In this document: positions 36,600 to 44,176 of the stretch, one piece after another
How positions within the stretch are numbered: the stretch's first letter is position 1
Layout of the letters: each line of letters starts with the position of its first letter
From: Pseudobacteriovorax sp.
GTDB taxonomy: Bacteria > Bdellovibrionota_B > Oligoflexia > Oligoflexales > Oligoflexaceae
Direction: 5' to 3'
Assembly: GCA_013215145.1 (NCBI GenBank)
Contig: JABSRP010000013.1
Span: 124,001 to 188,000 of the forward strand
Length of the DNA: 64,000 nt
Notes under the pieces: model-generated
Database searches by the model: none
What the model was told of the DNA's origin: nothing
Seen by the model: only the letters and a program-made list of their open reading frames with translations
Made by a program: the position numbers and the translations under genes

Positions 36600-37115
36600 G
36601 TGGCAAGAGAGATGAGAGATAAGAAAGAAGATGGCTTTCAGGACCGAGTTGTTAATATAGCTAGGGTTGCGAAAGTTGTTAAAGGTGGTCGAAGGTTTAG
36701 CTTCAGTGCATTGGTTGTCGTTGGTGATGGCAAGGAAAAAGTAGGATTCGGTCTAGGAAAGGCGAATGAAGTTCCTGACGCAATTCGGAAGGGTTCTGAG
36801 CAAGCTAAAAAGACGCTGATAAGTGTCCGTAAAAATGGCGGAACGATCCCTTTTGAGGTTATCGGACGCTACGGATCTGCACGAGTTCTTATGTATCCTG
36901 CCAAAAAAGGTAAGGGGATCATTGCTGGTGGTGCTGTTCGTATCATTGCTGAACTTGCAGGTATAGAAGATATTGTCTGCAAAGTTCATGGAACGAGGAA
37001 TCAACAAAATGTTGTAAGGGCAGTCATTAACGGTCTTGCGCAACTTGAAACGATTGAAGAATATGCTGGGCGACGCGGTAAAGAAGCCGTAGATGTCTTC
37101 CAGGCTAGACACTGA
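36600..37115 (+). CDS. rpsE: 30S ribosomal protein S5
   Basis: S5 (171 residues) maintains translational fidelity near the mRNA entry. Recognised from DRVVNIARVAKVVKGGRRFSFSALVVVGD, VGFGLGKANEVPDAI and GKGIIAGGAVRIIAELAGI. GTG 36600 is chosen because GGAG lies six bases upstream; TTG 36588 is upstream of that site. Confidence 0.97.
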   Translation: MAREMRDKKEDGFQDRVVNIARVAKVVKGGRRFSFSALVVVGDGKEKVGFGLGKANEVPDAIRKGSEQAKKTLISVRKNGGTIPFEVIGRYGSARVLMYPAKKGKGIIAGGAVRIIAELAGIEDIVCKVHGTRNQQNVVRAVINGLAQLETIEEYAGRRGKEAVDVFQARH

Positions 37116-37122
37116 GGTTGAA

Positions 37123-37308
37123 ATGGCTTCCATTAAAGTAATACAAAAAAAGAGTTTAATATCTGTCCCGGAGTCCCAACGTAAGGTTATGCAAGGCCTT
37201 GGGCTGAACAAAATAGGACAGGAAAAAACCCACAAAGACAATAACTGTATTCGCGGCATGATTAATAAGGTGTCTCATCTTATTGACTACGAATTACTGT
37301 CTAAGTAG
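37123..37308 (+). CDS. rpmD: 50S ribosomal protein L30
   Basis: L30 (61 residues) is recognised from [29 protein letters not shown], here with the typical L-G-L-x-K-I-G turn. Start ATG 37123 follows GAGGTTGAA. A longer frame starts inside rpsE at 37093 but is not needed. L30 is missing in several bacterial groups but present here. Confidence 0.94.
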   Translation: MASIKVIQKKSLISVPESQRKVMQGLGLNKIGQEKTHKDNNCIRGMINKVSHLIDYELLSK

Positions 37309-37321
37309 AAGAGGGCTATTA

Positions 37322-37765
37322 ATGAAATCTTTGGGAAATTTGACGCCAGCTAAGGGCTCAAATAAGAATAAAAAGAGATTAGGTCGTGGTCCAGGTAGTG
37401 GTCTTGGAAAGACTGCTGGTAAGGGACACAAAGGTCAGAAAGCTCGAAAAGGCGGAAAAGTTGCTCCAGGTTTTGAAGGTGGGCAGATGCCATTGTACAG
37501 GCGACTTCCTAAGAGGGGTTTCAAGAATCCTTTTCGCGTTGAATTTAATGCTGTAAACTTAGATACTTTGAATCGTTTTGAGGCGGGTAGTACAATCACT
37601 CCCGAGACGCTTGAGCAAGCTGGGTTGATTAGAAAACCTGGAAAGCCAATCAAGTTGCTCGGTAGGGGTAGTCTAGAAAAGTCCATGACCATTTCATTGC
37701 ATAAGTTTAGTGCTTCTGCAAAGGCAGCGGTAGAGAAAGCAGGCGGCAAAGCCGAGGAGATCTAA
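37322..37765 (+). CDS. rplO: 50S ribosomal protein L15
   Basis: L15 (147 residues) is recognised from the glycine/lysine-rich [28 protein letters not shown] region and [21 protein letters not shown] 37322 follows GAAGAGGG. Its stop lies one base before the secY TTG start. Confidence 0.97.
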   Translation: MKSLGNLTPAKGSNKNKKRLGRGPGSGLGKTAGKGHKGQKARKGGKVAPGFEGGQMPLYRRLPKRGFKNPFRVEFNAVNLDTLNRFEAGSTITPETLEQAGLIRKPGKPIKLLGRGSLEKSMTISLHKFSASAKAAVEKAGGKAEEI

Positions 37766-37766
37766 G

Positions 37767-39089
37767 TTGGGACAGCGGATATCAGCACTTCCGGAGAGTA
37801 TGAATCATCTCCAGAAAAAGATTCTTTTTACGTTAGGGTTTCTCGCTCTTTATCGGATTGGCGTACACGTACCCATACCAGGTGTCGATGCTGCCAGACT
37901 AAGTGAATTTTTTCAGAGTCAAGGTGCTAACGCTTTTGGAATGATCAACATGTTCTCTGGTGGTGCCTTAGAGCGATTTAGTATTTTCGCTCTCGGTGTC
38001 ATGCCCTATATCTCTGCTTCGATTATCGCCCAACTTCTAACTGTTGTCGTTCCTCATTTAGAAGCTCTGTCAAAAGAGGGGGATGCCGGGCGAAAAAAGA
38101 TCACTCAGTATACACGTTACGGAACTATTCTTTTGGCACTTATTCAGGGCTTTATGATCGGGCGAACACTATCAGGTGCTGAATTTGGTGGTGGCTCACT
38201 TGTTTTAAACCCAGGAATGGGATGGTTGACGTTCACGGCTATTAGCTTGACTGCAGGTACGGCTTTGGTCATGTGGATTGGTGAACAGATTACGGAACGT
38301 GGCGTTGGTAACGGTATATCCCTAATTATTTTTGCGGGAATCGTCGCTGGATTGCCTTCCGTAATTACGAATACCTATTCAAAATACAACAGTGCAGAAA
38401 TGGAAATCATCCAAATACTATTGTTGATTGTTATCGTGGTTGTGATAACGGCAGGTGTTGTATTTATCGAACAAGGGGCTAGACAAGTTCCTATACAGTA
38501 CGCAAAGCGACAGGTTGGTAAACGAGTCTATGGTGGTCAAACATCCCATTTACCGATCAGGGTCAACACAGCTGGTGTCATTCCACCAATATTTGCTAGT
38601 TCTTTACTGCAGATTCCGGTGACTGCTGCTCAAGTGATGGAAGGCTCGGACACAGCAAATGTAATTAATACACTTTTTATTCCGGGTGGTTGGGCATACA
38701 ATTTAGTATACCTCTCTCTGATTGTGTTTTTCGCTTTCTTCTATACATCGATTCAGTTTAAGCCTGACGATATAGCTGAAAACCTGAAAAAGCATGGAGG
38801 CTTTATTCCTGGAATTCGTCCGGGGGCGAAAACTAGTGATTTCCTTGCAAAAGTTATTAGTCGACTGACATTGACTGGAGCGATTTATCTAGCCGCAATA
38901 TGTTTGGTCCCGTCTATAATAACGGAGAGGTTCAACGTTCAATTTTACTTTGGTGGCACTAGTCTTCTGATTATAGTTGGCGTTGCTTTGGAGACATTTA
39001 GGCAGATTGATGCTCATAGACAGTCTCTTCGCTACGAGGCATTTATGAAGCAAGGCAGTTCAAGAAGCAGCGGTAGGGGACGGTCATGA
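37767..39089 (+). CDS. secY: Protein translocase subunit SecY
   Basis: SecY is the ten-helix channel of the Sec translocon. The 440-residue product begins with LQKKILFTLGFLALYRIGVHVPIPGV and shows NMFSGGALERFSIFALGVMPYISASII, GNGISLIIFAGI, PIQYAKRQVG and, near the end, the cytoplasmic loop FIPGIRPG. Translation starts at TTG 37767, six bases after GAGGAGA inside rplO. The stop overlaps the adk start (ATGA). It partners SecG, encoded near 2 kb. Confidence 0.97.
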   Translation: MGQRISALPESMNHLQKKILFTLGFLALYRIGVHVPIPGVDAARLSEFFQSQGANAFGMINMFSGGALERFSIFALGVMPYISASIIAQLLTVVVPHLEALSKEGDAGRKKITQYTRYGTILLALIQGFMIGRTLSGAEFGGGSLVLNPGMGWLTFTAISLTAGTALVMWIGEQITERGVGNGISLIIFAGIVAGLPSVITNTYSKYNSAEMEIIQILLLIVIVVVITAGVVFIEQGARQVPIQYAKRQVGKRVYGGQTSHLPIRVNTAGVIPPIFASSLLQIPVTAAQVMEGSDTANVINTLFIPGGWAYNLVYLSLIVFFAFFYTSIQFKPDDIAENLKKHGGFIPGIRPGAKTSDFLAKVISRLTLTGAIYLAAICLVPSIITERFNVQFYFGGTSLLIIVGVALETFRQIDAHRQSLRYEAFMKQGSSRSSGRGRS

Positions 39090-39715
39090 TAGTCGTTCTG
39101 ACAGGTGCGCCAGGTGCCGGTAAAGGAACACAAGCTGATTTGCTTGTAGAGCGTCAGGGTTACAAAAAGATTTCCACTGGTGACGCTCTAAGAAACCAAA
39201 TTAAAGGTGGGACTGAACTAGGTAAGACGGCCAGTCAGTTTATGGAGAAGGGGGAGTTGGTTCCAGATGCTCTCTTACTCGACATCTTAAAGAGCGAACT
39301 TTCTGCAGTTGCGGGACATAAGGTACTTCTAGATGGCTATCCGAGGAACCTCGATCAAGCTAAGACATTAGAGGGCTTAGCAGCTGAGTGGACAGTCGGG
39401 AAGGCGATTCACCTAGATGTTGAATCAAAGCAGCTGGTTGAGAGACTAAGTGGACGGCGTACTTGCTTAAATTGTGGAGCGACGTTCCACATGACAATGA
39501 ATAGACCAGAAAAAGAAGGCATCTGTGATAAGTGTGGTAGTGGTCTGACTCAGCGACCAGATGATGAAGTTAAGAAGGTTCAAACTAGGCTTACTGTTTA
39601 TGAAAAGTCTACAGAACCGGTTTTGGACTTCTATCGCTCCAAAGGGGTCTATGTCAGAGTGGATGGCCTTGGCTCCACAGAGGACGTATATTCTAGGTTG
39701 CTCGAAGCCCTTTGA
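39086..39715 (+). CDS. adk: Adenylate kinase
   Basis: Adk interconverts AMP, ATP and ADP. The 209-residue product has the P-loop GAPGAGKGTQ, then STGDALR and LLDGYPRN. Its LID domain carries a zinc site, CLNCG and CDKCG, like Gram-positive and many deltaproteobacterial enzymes and unlike E. coli. It overlaps secY by four bases and is coupled to it. Its last codons form the left arm of a hairpin, and infA follows with its own promoter. No map gene (methionine aminopeptidase) lies between adk and infA as it does in some bacteria. Confidence 0.97.
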   Translation: MIVVLTGAPGAGKGTQADLLVERQGYKKISTGDALRNQIKGGTELGKTASQFMEKGELVPDALLLDILKSELSAVAGHKVLLDGYPRNLDQAKTLEGLAAEWTVGKAIHLDVESKQLVERLSGRRTCLNCGATFHMTMNRPEKEGICDKCGSGLTQRPDDEVKKVQTRLTVYEKSTEPVLDFYRSKGVYVRVDGLGSTEDVYSRLLEAL

Positions 39716-39728
39716 ATCTAGGGCTTTG
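39703..39728 (+). terminator. Hairpin at the end of adk
   Basis: CGAAGCCCT (39703-39711) pairs with AGGGCTTTG (39720-39728): nine pairs, one G-U, with an eight-base loop that includes the adk stop codon. Only three Ts follow the stem, so it may be a weak terminator or an mRNA end stabiliser. Confidence 0.45.
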
Positions 39729-39754
39729 TGGCTTGGGAAATAGATAATCTGTGC

Positions 39755-39783
39755 TTGCCACTTATTGGTATAGCGTGTAAAGT
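39755..39783 (+). promoter_or_regulatory. Promoter upstream of infA
   Basis: TTGCCA (39755-39760), a 17-base spacer and TAAAGT (39778-39783) match the sigma70 pattern well. A start near 39790 gives a leader of about 53 nt before infA. Together with the hairpin after adk it would make infA-rpmJ-rpsM-rpsK a separately controlled unit. Confidence 0.55.
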
Positions 39784-39842
39784 GTCGCAGCTCAGGCTAG
39801 ACTAGGGTTGCCTTATGTTTTTTAATCTGAGATTGGGACAAA

Positions 39843-40061
39843 ATGGCTAAAGAAGACGTAATAGAAGTTGAAGGCGTGGTAAAGGAACCATTACCGAATG
39901 CTATGTTCAAAGTAGAACTTGATAACGGTCATGAGGTTTTGGCGCATATTAGCGGCAAAATGCGCATGCATTTCATTAGGATACTGCCAGGAGACAAGGT
40001 GAAACTAGAGATTTCTCCTTACGATCTGGGACGCGGTCGAATCGTTTACCGTTCAAAATAA
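39843..40061 (+). CDS. infA: Translation initiation factor IF-1
   Basis: IF-1 (72 residues) is the S1-fold factor that blocks the A site during initiation. Recognised from [39 protein letters not shown] and [19 protein letters not shown]. The ribosome binding site is weak (GGGACAAA). It heads the alpha-operon part. Confidence 0.98.
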   Translation: MAKEDVIEVEGVVKEPLPNAMFKVELDNGHEVLAHISGKMRMHFIRILPGDKVKLEISPYDLGRGRIVYRSK

Positions 40062-40086
40062 AAGTGTTGGTTACGGAGTGTAAGTT

Positions 40087-40200
40087 ATGAAAGTTAGAGC
40101 AAGTGTAAAACCAATTTGCGACAAGTGCAAGGTCATCAGACGACGTGGAGTTTTACGGGTAATTTGCGAAGTTAAAAAGCATAAACAAAGACAAGGTTAA
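40087..40200 (+). CDS. rpmJ: 50S ribosomal protein L36
   Basis: This 37-residue protein reads [20 protein letters not shown] and then [17 protein letters not shown]. It is the zinc-binding form of L36, with C11, C14, C27 and H32. It lies 25 bases after infA and 16 before rpsM, the normal place for the gene. Confidence 0.97.
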   Translation: MKVRASVKPICDKCKVIRRRGVLRVICEVKKHKQRQG

Positions 40201-40216
40201 GAACTAGGAGTTCCAG

Positions 40217-40588
40217 ATGGCGCGTATTGCTGGGGTTGATTTACCCGCACACAAAAGAATAGATATCGCTTTGACTAGTATTTACGGTGTAGGACGAAAC
40301 ACAGCTGTAAAATTAGTTGAGAAGGCTGGTATCGCTATCGATAAGAAGGCGGGTGACCTTACAGGTGACGAGGTCAACACGATTAGAAATATTATCGATT
40401 CAGAGGCCATTGCTGTAGAAGGTGACTTAAGACGCGAAGTTTCTCTTAATATTAAGAGACTAGTTGACCTTGGTAACTATCGAGGACTCCGCCATCGAAG
40501 AGGTTTGCCTGTTCGAGGACAGCGGACAAAAACTAATTCTAGGACTAGAAAAGGGCCTAGAAAGACTATCGCGAATAAGAAGAAGTAG
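40217..40588 (+). CDS. rpsM: 30S ribosomal protein S13
   Basis: S13 (123 residues) contacts the P-site tRNA and 50S bridges. Recognised from [65 protein letters not shown] precedes the start. Confidence 0.98.
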   Translation: MARIAGVDLPAHKRIDIALTSIYGVGRNTAVKLVEKAGIAIDKKAGDLTGDEVNTIRNIIDSEAIAVEGDLRREVSLNIKRLVDLGNYRGLRHRRGLPVRGQRTKTNSRTRKGPRKTIANKKK

Positions 40589-40590
40589 AA

Positions 40591-40623
40591 TTTTTCCTAA
40601 TTATTAGGATTTAACAGGAAAAA
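40591..40623 (+). promoter_or_regulatory. Hairpin touching the rpsK ribosome binding site
   Basis: TTTTTCCT (40591-40598) is complementary to AGGAAAAA (40616-40623), which runs into the AAGG ribosome binding site of rpsK at 40622-40625. A competing smaller hairpin CCTAA/TTAGG (40596-40600, 40604-40608) uses part of the left arm. A role in translational control of rpsK is possible but unproven. Confidence 0.35.
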
Positions 40624-40631
40624 GGTAAGTC

Positions 40632-41021
40632 ATGGCTAAAGGTACCGTAGGTAAAAAAAGAAAAGGCAAAAAGAACGTCCCTATGGGCGTTGCACATATT
40701 CAAGCGACATTCAATAATACTATCGTAACAATAACTGATTTGAATGGCGAAGTTGTTTCATGGTCAACAGCTGGTACAAAAGGTTTTAAGGGATCCAGGA
40801 AAAGCACCCCATTTGCTGCTCAAGTAGCAGCAGAAGAGGCTGCGAAAAAAGCTATGGATGCGGGAATGAGATCTATTTCCGTATTGGTCAAAGGGCCTGG
40901 ATCAGGTCGCGAAAGCGCCGTGAGGGCTTTGGCTTCTGTTGGACTGAAAGTAAATTTGTTGCGAGATATCACACCTGTTCCACATAACGGATGTCGTCCT
41001 CCGAAAAGGCGCCGAGTTTAA
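40632..41021 (+). CDS. rpsK: 30S ribosomal protein S11
   Basis: S11 (129 residues) forms part of the 30S platform. Recognised from [49 protein letters not shown] and the end [16 protein letters not shown]. The gene that commonly follows, rpsD (S4), is absent and a 150-base gap precedes rpoA. Confidence 0.98.
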   Translation: MAKGTVGKKRKGKKNVPMGVAHIQATFNNTIVTITDLNGEVVSWSTAGTKGFKGSRKSTPFAAQVAAEEAAKKAMDAGMRSISVLVKGPGSGRESAVRALASVGLKVNLLRDITPVPHNGCRPPKRRRV

Positions 41022-41068
41022 ACTTAGGTTTGTCCCAGGAATATTGTGAAATTAGGTTCATTATATTA

Positions 41069-41097
41069 ATGGACCAGGGACGAAATATTGGTACAAT
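41069..41097 (+). promoter_or_regulatory. Possible internal promoter for rpoA
   Basis: ATGGAC (41069-41074) and TACAAT (41092-41097) are separated by 17 bases in the 150-base gap where rpsD would normally be. The -10 is good, the -35 mediocre. The gap also has GTCCC near its left end and GGGAC (41077-41081), which could pair over a long loop. Confidence 0.35.
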
Positions 41098-41171
41098 AAG
41101 TTTTTATCATTGCGTTTTTAAATCGGCTGTACCCGACTGGATAGCTTAACGAAGCCTTACGGAGAACATTT

Positions 41172-42182
41172 ATGCATCGTAATTGGCAAGATCTGATAAC
41201 ACCGAACAATGTTGAGATCGCCACTTTAACCGACACTTACGGAAAGTTTGTAGCTAAGCCATTAGAGCGGGGCTACGGAATCACCCTAGGAAACTCTTTG
41301 AGACGGGTGCTTTTGTCCAGTATAAACGGGGCTGCTGTAGTTGCGGTTCGTATAGCTAACGTTGACCACGAATTAAGTACCATACAAGGTGTCAAGGAAG
41401 ACGTTACTGACATAATTCTAAACCTGAAGCAGGTCAATATAAGGTATCTGGGAGAGCAAGACGCTCGCATTACCTTGAAATCTAACGGTGAGGGTGTGTT
41501 GACTGCTGGTGATATCCAGGCTAGTAGTGACGTAGAAATTCTAAACCCTGAGCAACATATTGCAACTGTCGGAGAAGACGGGTCTTTGGACATGGAGATG
41601 ATCGTTCGGCACGGTAGAGGGTATGTTTCCGCCGACCAAAACCGGACTGAAGATGTTCCGACTGATTACATCGTGACAGATTCAATATTCGCCCCGGTAA
41701 GACGTGTCGCGTACAATGTGTCGAATGCACGGGTAGGTCAAATGACCGACTATGACAAGCTGACGTTAGAAATTTGGACGAACGGTGCAGTTAGGCCAGA
41801 TGACGGACTAGCCTATGCAGCTAAAATCTTGAAAGAGCAGTTGACAATCTTCATCAATTTCGACGAAACAGAAGAGGTTGAGGCTCGACCGGCTGAAGAG
41901 GATACGGAAAGAAAACCGCAGCTTAATGAGAACCTTTTCAAGACTGTGGACTCGTTGGAATTAAGTGTAAGGGCGGCTAACTGTTTAGAGAATGCCAATA
42001 TAAAATTCATTGGCGAATTGGTAACAAAGAGCGAAGCTGAAATGCTTAAGACTAAAAACTTTGGTCGAAAGTCATTGAACGAGATTAAAGATATACTCGC
42101 TGAGATGGGATTATCCCTCGGAATGAAAATTGATGGATTCGATCCCAGTATGCTCAGGCAAAGAGATACAGAATCAAATTAA
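41172..42182 (+). CDS. rpoA: DNA-directed RNA polymerase subunit alpha
   Basis: Alpha nucleates RNA polymerase assembly through its N-terminal domain and contacts activators and UP elements through its C-terminal domain. The 336-residue product has [26 protein letters not shown], then [14 protein letters not shown], an acidic linker ([15 protein letters not shown], about 237-252) and the C-terminal domain with [22 protein letters not shown] and [17 protein letters not shown] 41172 follows ACGGAGAACATTT. Confidence 0.98.
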   Translation: MHRNWQDLITPNNVEIATLTDTYGKFVAKPLERGYGITLGNSLRRVLLSSINGAAVVAVRIANVDHELSTIQGVKEDVTDIILNLKQVNIRYLGEQDARITLKSNGEGVLTAGDIQASSDVEILNPEQHIATVGEDGSLDMEMIVRHGRGYVSADQNRTEDVPTDYIVTDSIFAPVRRVAYNVSNARVGQMTDYDKLTLEIWTNGAVRPDDGLAYAAKILKEQLTIFINFDETEEVEARPAEEDTERKPQLNENLFKTVDSLELSVRAANCLENANIKFIGELVTKSEAEMLKTKNFGRKSLNEIKDILAEMGLSLGMKIDGFDPSMLRQRDTESN

Positions 42183-42200
42183 AAATAGTGAGGACTGGTA

Positions 42201-42572
42201 ATGCGGCATAAACATGGATACAGAAAACTTGGAAGAGAGAGCGCTCATCGAAGAGCGATGCTAAGAAATTTGGCAACATCTCTTGTCAATGAAGAGAGCA
42301 TCACAACGACTCTACCGAGGGCTAAGGAGCTTAGAAGTGTGGTCGAGAAAATCGTCACTTTAGGTAAGGACGGCTCTCTCCACAAAAGACGACAAGCTGC
42401 TAGTTATTTGTTTGACAAAAGTGCCGTTAGTAAAGTCTTCGGTCCTCTTGCAGAGCGTTTCAAGGATCGTCCAGGTGGGTACCTAAGGATATTGCGACGC
42501 GGTGTTCGATTTGGTGATGGTGCAAAACTAGCAACGATACAATTTGTCGATTACGAACCAGTTAAAAAGTAG
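42201..42572 (+). CDS. rplQ: 50S ribosomal protein L17
   Basis: L17 (123 residues) is recognised from MRHKHGYRKLGRESAHRRAMLRNLATSLV and RPGGYLRILRRGVRFGDGAKLATIQFVDY. It is the last gene of the ribosomal cluster and is followed by a strong terminator 23 bases later. Confidence 0.98.
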   Translation: MRHKHGYRKLGRESAHRRAMLRNLATSLVNEESITTTLPRAKELRSVVEKIVTLGKDGSLHKRRQAASYLFDKSAVSKVFGPLAERFKDRPGGYLRILRRGVRFGDGAKLATIQFVDYEPVKK

Positions 42573-42594
42573 CTCAAGATAAACAGAACGTACT

Positions 42595-42624
42595 AAATCC
42601 TGCTACTTGTAGCAGGATTTTTTT
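42595..42624 (+). terminator. Intrinsic terminator after rplQ
   Basis: AAATCCTGCTA (42595-42605) and TAGCAGGATTT (42610-42620) form a perfect 11-bp stem with a CTTG tetraloop, running into seven Ts (42618-42624). This is the clearest Rho-independent terminator in the window and ends the S10-spc-alpha cluster. Confidence 0.92.
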
Positions 42625-42672
42625 ATTCCTATATACTATAGCCTTAGGGAAGTCTTTTACTTAAGGTAGATT

Positions 42673-43086
42673 ATGCTTCGAAATTACTGTCTCTTCAGCA
42701 TTCTGGCATTTTCCGTGTCGTGCGAACAAGTCGAATCTCTTAAGGTCGTGCTTGATAACAAAAGCTTCTCGATGACTGGGGGTACGCTTTTTCTCGAACC
42801 CACACTAGTCACAACTAAAGAAATTCATTTCGACGCGGGAAGACTTCTAGGAGCAACCGTTTTACTGTCTGCTGCTGTTGAAGAGCTTGGAAAGCATGAT
42901 ACCTATATCGTGGTTTCCGATGGATCGGGACGCATGCTTGTTGTTCTAACTAATTTAGAGGACTCTGGATTTGTTAAAAATGATCTAAAGGAAAAAAAAG
43001 TAGAAATACTCGGGACTGTGGAACGAGGGAAAAAAGGGTTACCCTACATTCTGGCAAGATCAGTAAAACTTTCGACACCAGACTGA
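42673..43086 (+). CDS. Small exported protein, possible lipoprotein, upstream of lptG
   Basis: The 137-residue product starts with a short hydrophobic segment, LRNYCLFSILAFSVSCEQ. The cysteine at 17 follows a weak lipobox (SVSC has serine at -3), so it may be a lipoprotein. The rest contains YIVVSDGSGRMLVVLTN and VEILGTVERGKKGLPYILARSVKL, reminiscent of OB-fold (tOB/DUF4920-like) periplasmic proteins, though I cannot name the family. It lies one base before lptG, so the two are co-translated. Confidence 0.75.
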   Translation: MLRNYCLFSILAFSVSCEQVESLKVVLDNKSFSMTGGTLFLEPTLVTTKEIHFDAGRLLGATVLLSAAVEELGKHDTYIVVSDGSGRMLVVLTNLEDSGFVKNDLKEKKVEILGTVERGKKGLPYILARSVKLSTPD

Positions 43087-43087
43087 T

Positions 43088-44176
43088 ATGACTTTATTTC
43101 TATACGTATTGAAAGACTATTTAAAGTTTGTTTTTGGAACTTTGTTGCTTTGCGTATTTCTTTTCTTATTGTTTGACTTTATTGAAAAAACTACCCGTTA
43201 TATTCCAAGATATACTCCCGAAACCGGTGATCTTGTTAAGTTTTACATTTATCGAATTCCTAGCCTTCTACTTCAAGCATTACCTATTTCCTCTTTGCTG
43301 TCTTCGGTGATTACCATGGTTTTGATGAGTAGGACCAATGAGATTACCGCAATGCGAGCAGCTGGTATGGGACCCTTAAGGGTTGGGATTCCCATAGCAG
43401 TTGGTGGGTTTTTATTGTCCGTGTTTTCCTTTATTTTGGGTGAAATTGTCTTGCCAGAGTCCGCAAAAAAGGCTCACTATATAAAGGAAGTAAAGATCGA
43501 ACAAGGTTCAGAAACCCAGCTTGCAGAGGGCGCTCGATGGTTGCGACAAGATGACTCATTATTTACATTTAAAGACTATGATCCAGTAGCGAGTGTTATG
43601 TATGGCATCAAAGTGATTTCAGTAGGGAAAGACTTTAGGCCAAAGAAAACCTATGAGTCTGAAGTGGGTGTCTATAGGCCTAGCGAGGGCGATTGGGTCC
43701 TATCAAATGTAAAAATTCGATACTTTTGGCCCAATGGATCCATATCTGATTCGGAGCAAAAAGACTTTTTGCCCGTTAAAATACCAATAGAGCCAGAAAA
43801 ATTAAAAAAAGAAAGAAGGGAAGCAAACGAACTTAGTATATTTGAATTAAACGAAATCGTAGTTCGTGATGGCGCTTCTGGCATCGATATTCTATCTTAT
43901 CAAGTTGATATGCACGTAAAGATGGCTTTTCATTTTGCTTCTTTCGTCGTGTGTTTGGTTGGCCTAAGGTTTGGTTATAAGTCTGAAAGAAGTATGGAAA
44001 CAGCAAGAAGTATACTCTTTGCTGTTGCAATTGGTATTAGTTACTGGTTTTTTCTCAACGCCGGACGTGCCTTAGGAAAAAGAGGGTCGATTGATCCCTT
44101 ATTTAGTGCCTGGGCAGCAAATATTATTTTGATCGTGATCTCTTGGATCAGTATTATTCGAGCTAGAAAAGGCTAG
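43088..44176 (+). CDS. lptG: Lipopolysaccharide export permease (LptF/LptG, YjgP/YjgQ family)
   Basis: LptF and LptG form the inner-membrane permease of the Lpt machine that lifts lipopolysaccharide to the outer membrane. The 362-residue product has two helices at the N terminus, with the family segment LPISSLLSSVITMVLMSRTNEITAMRAAGM (about 65-94), a helix at about 100-120, a periplasmic beta-jellyroll (about 130-260) and three C-terminal helices. LptG is my choice over LptF on general resemblance only. No lptF or lptB is next to it. Its TAG stop shares a CTAG palindrome with the stop of the convergent gene. Confidence 0.87.
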   Translation: MTLFLYVLKDYLKFVFGTLLLCVFLFLLFDFIEKTTRYIPRYTPETGDLVKFYIYRIPSLLLQALPISSLLSSVITMVLMSRTNEITAMRAAGMGPLRVGIPIAVGGFLLSVFSFILGEIVLPESAKKAHYIKEVKIEQGSETQLAEGARWLRQDDSLFTFKDYDPVASVMYGIKVISVGKDFRPKKTYESEVGVYRPSEGDWVLSNVKIRYFWPNGSISDSEQKDFLPVKIPIEPEKLKKERREANELSIFELNEIVVRDGASGIDILSYQVDMHVKMAFHFASFVVCLVGLRFGYKSERSMETARSILFAVAIGISYWFFLNAGRALGKRGSIDPLFSAWAANIILIVISWISIIRARKG

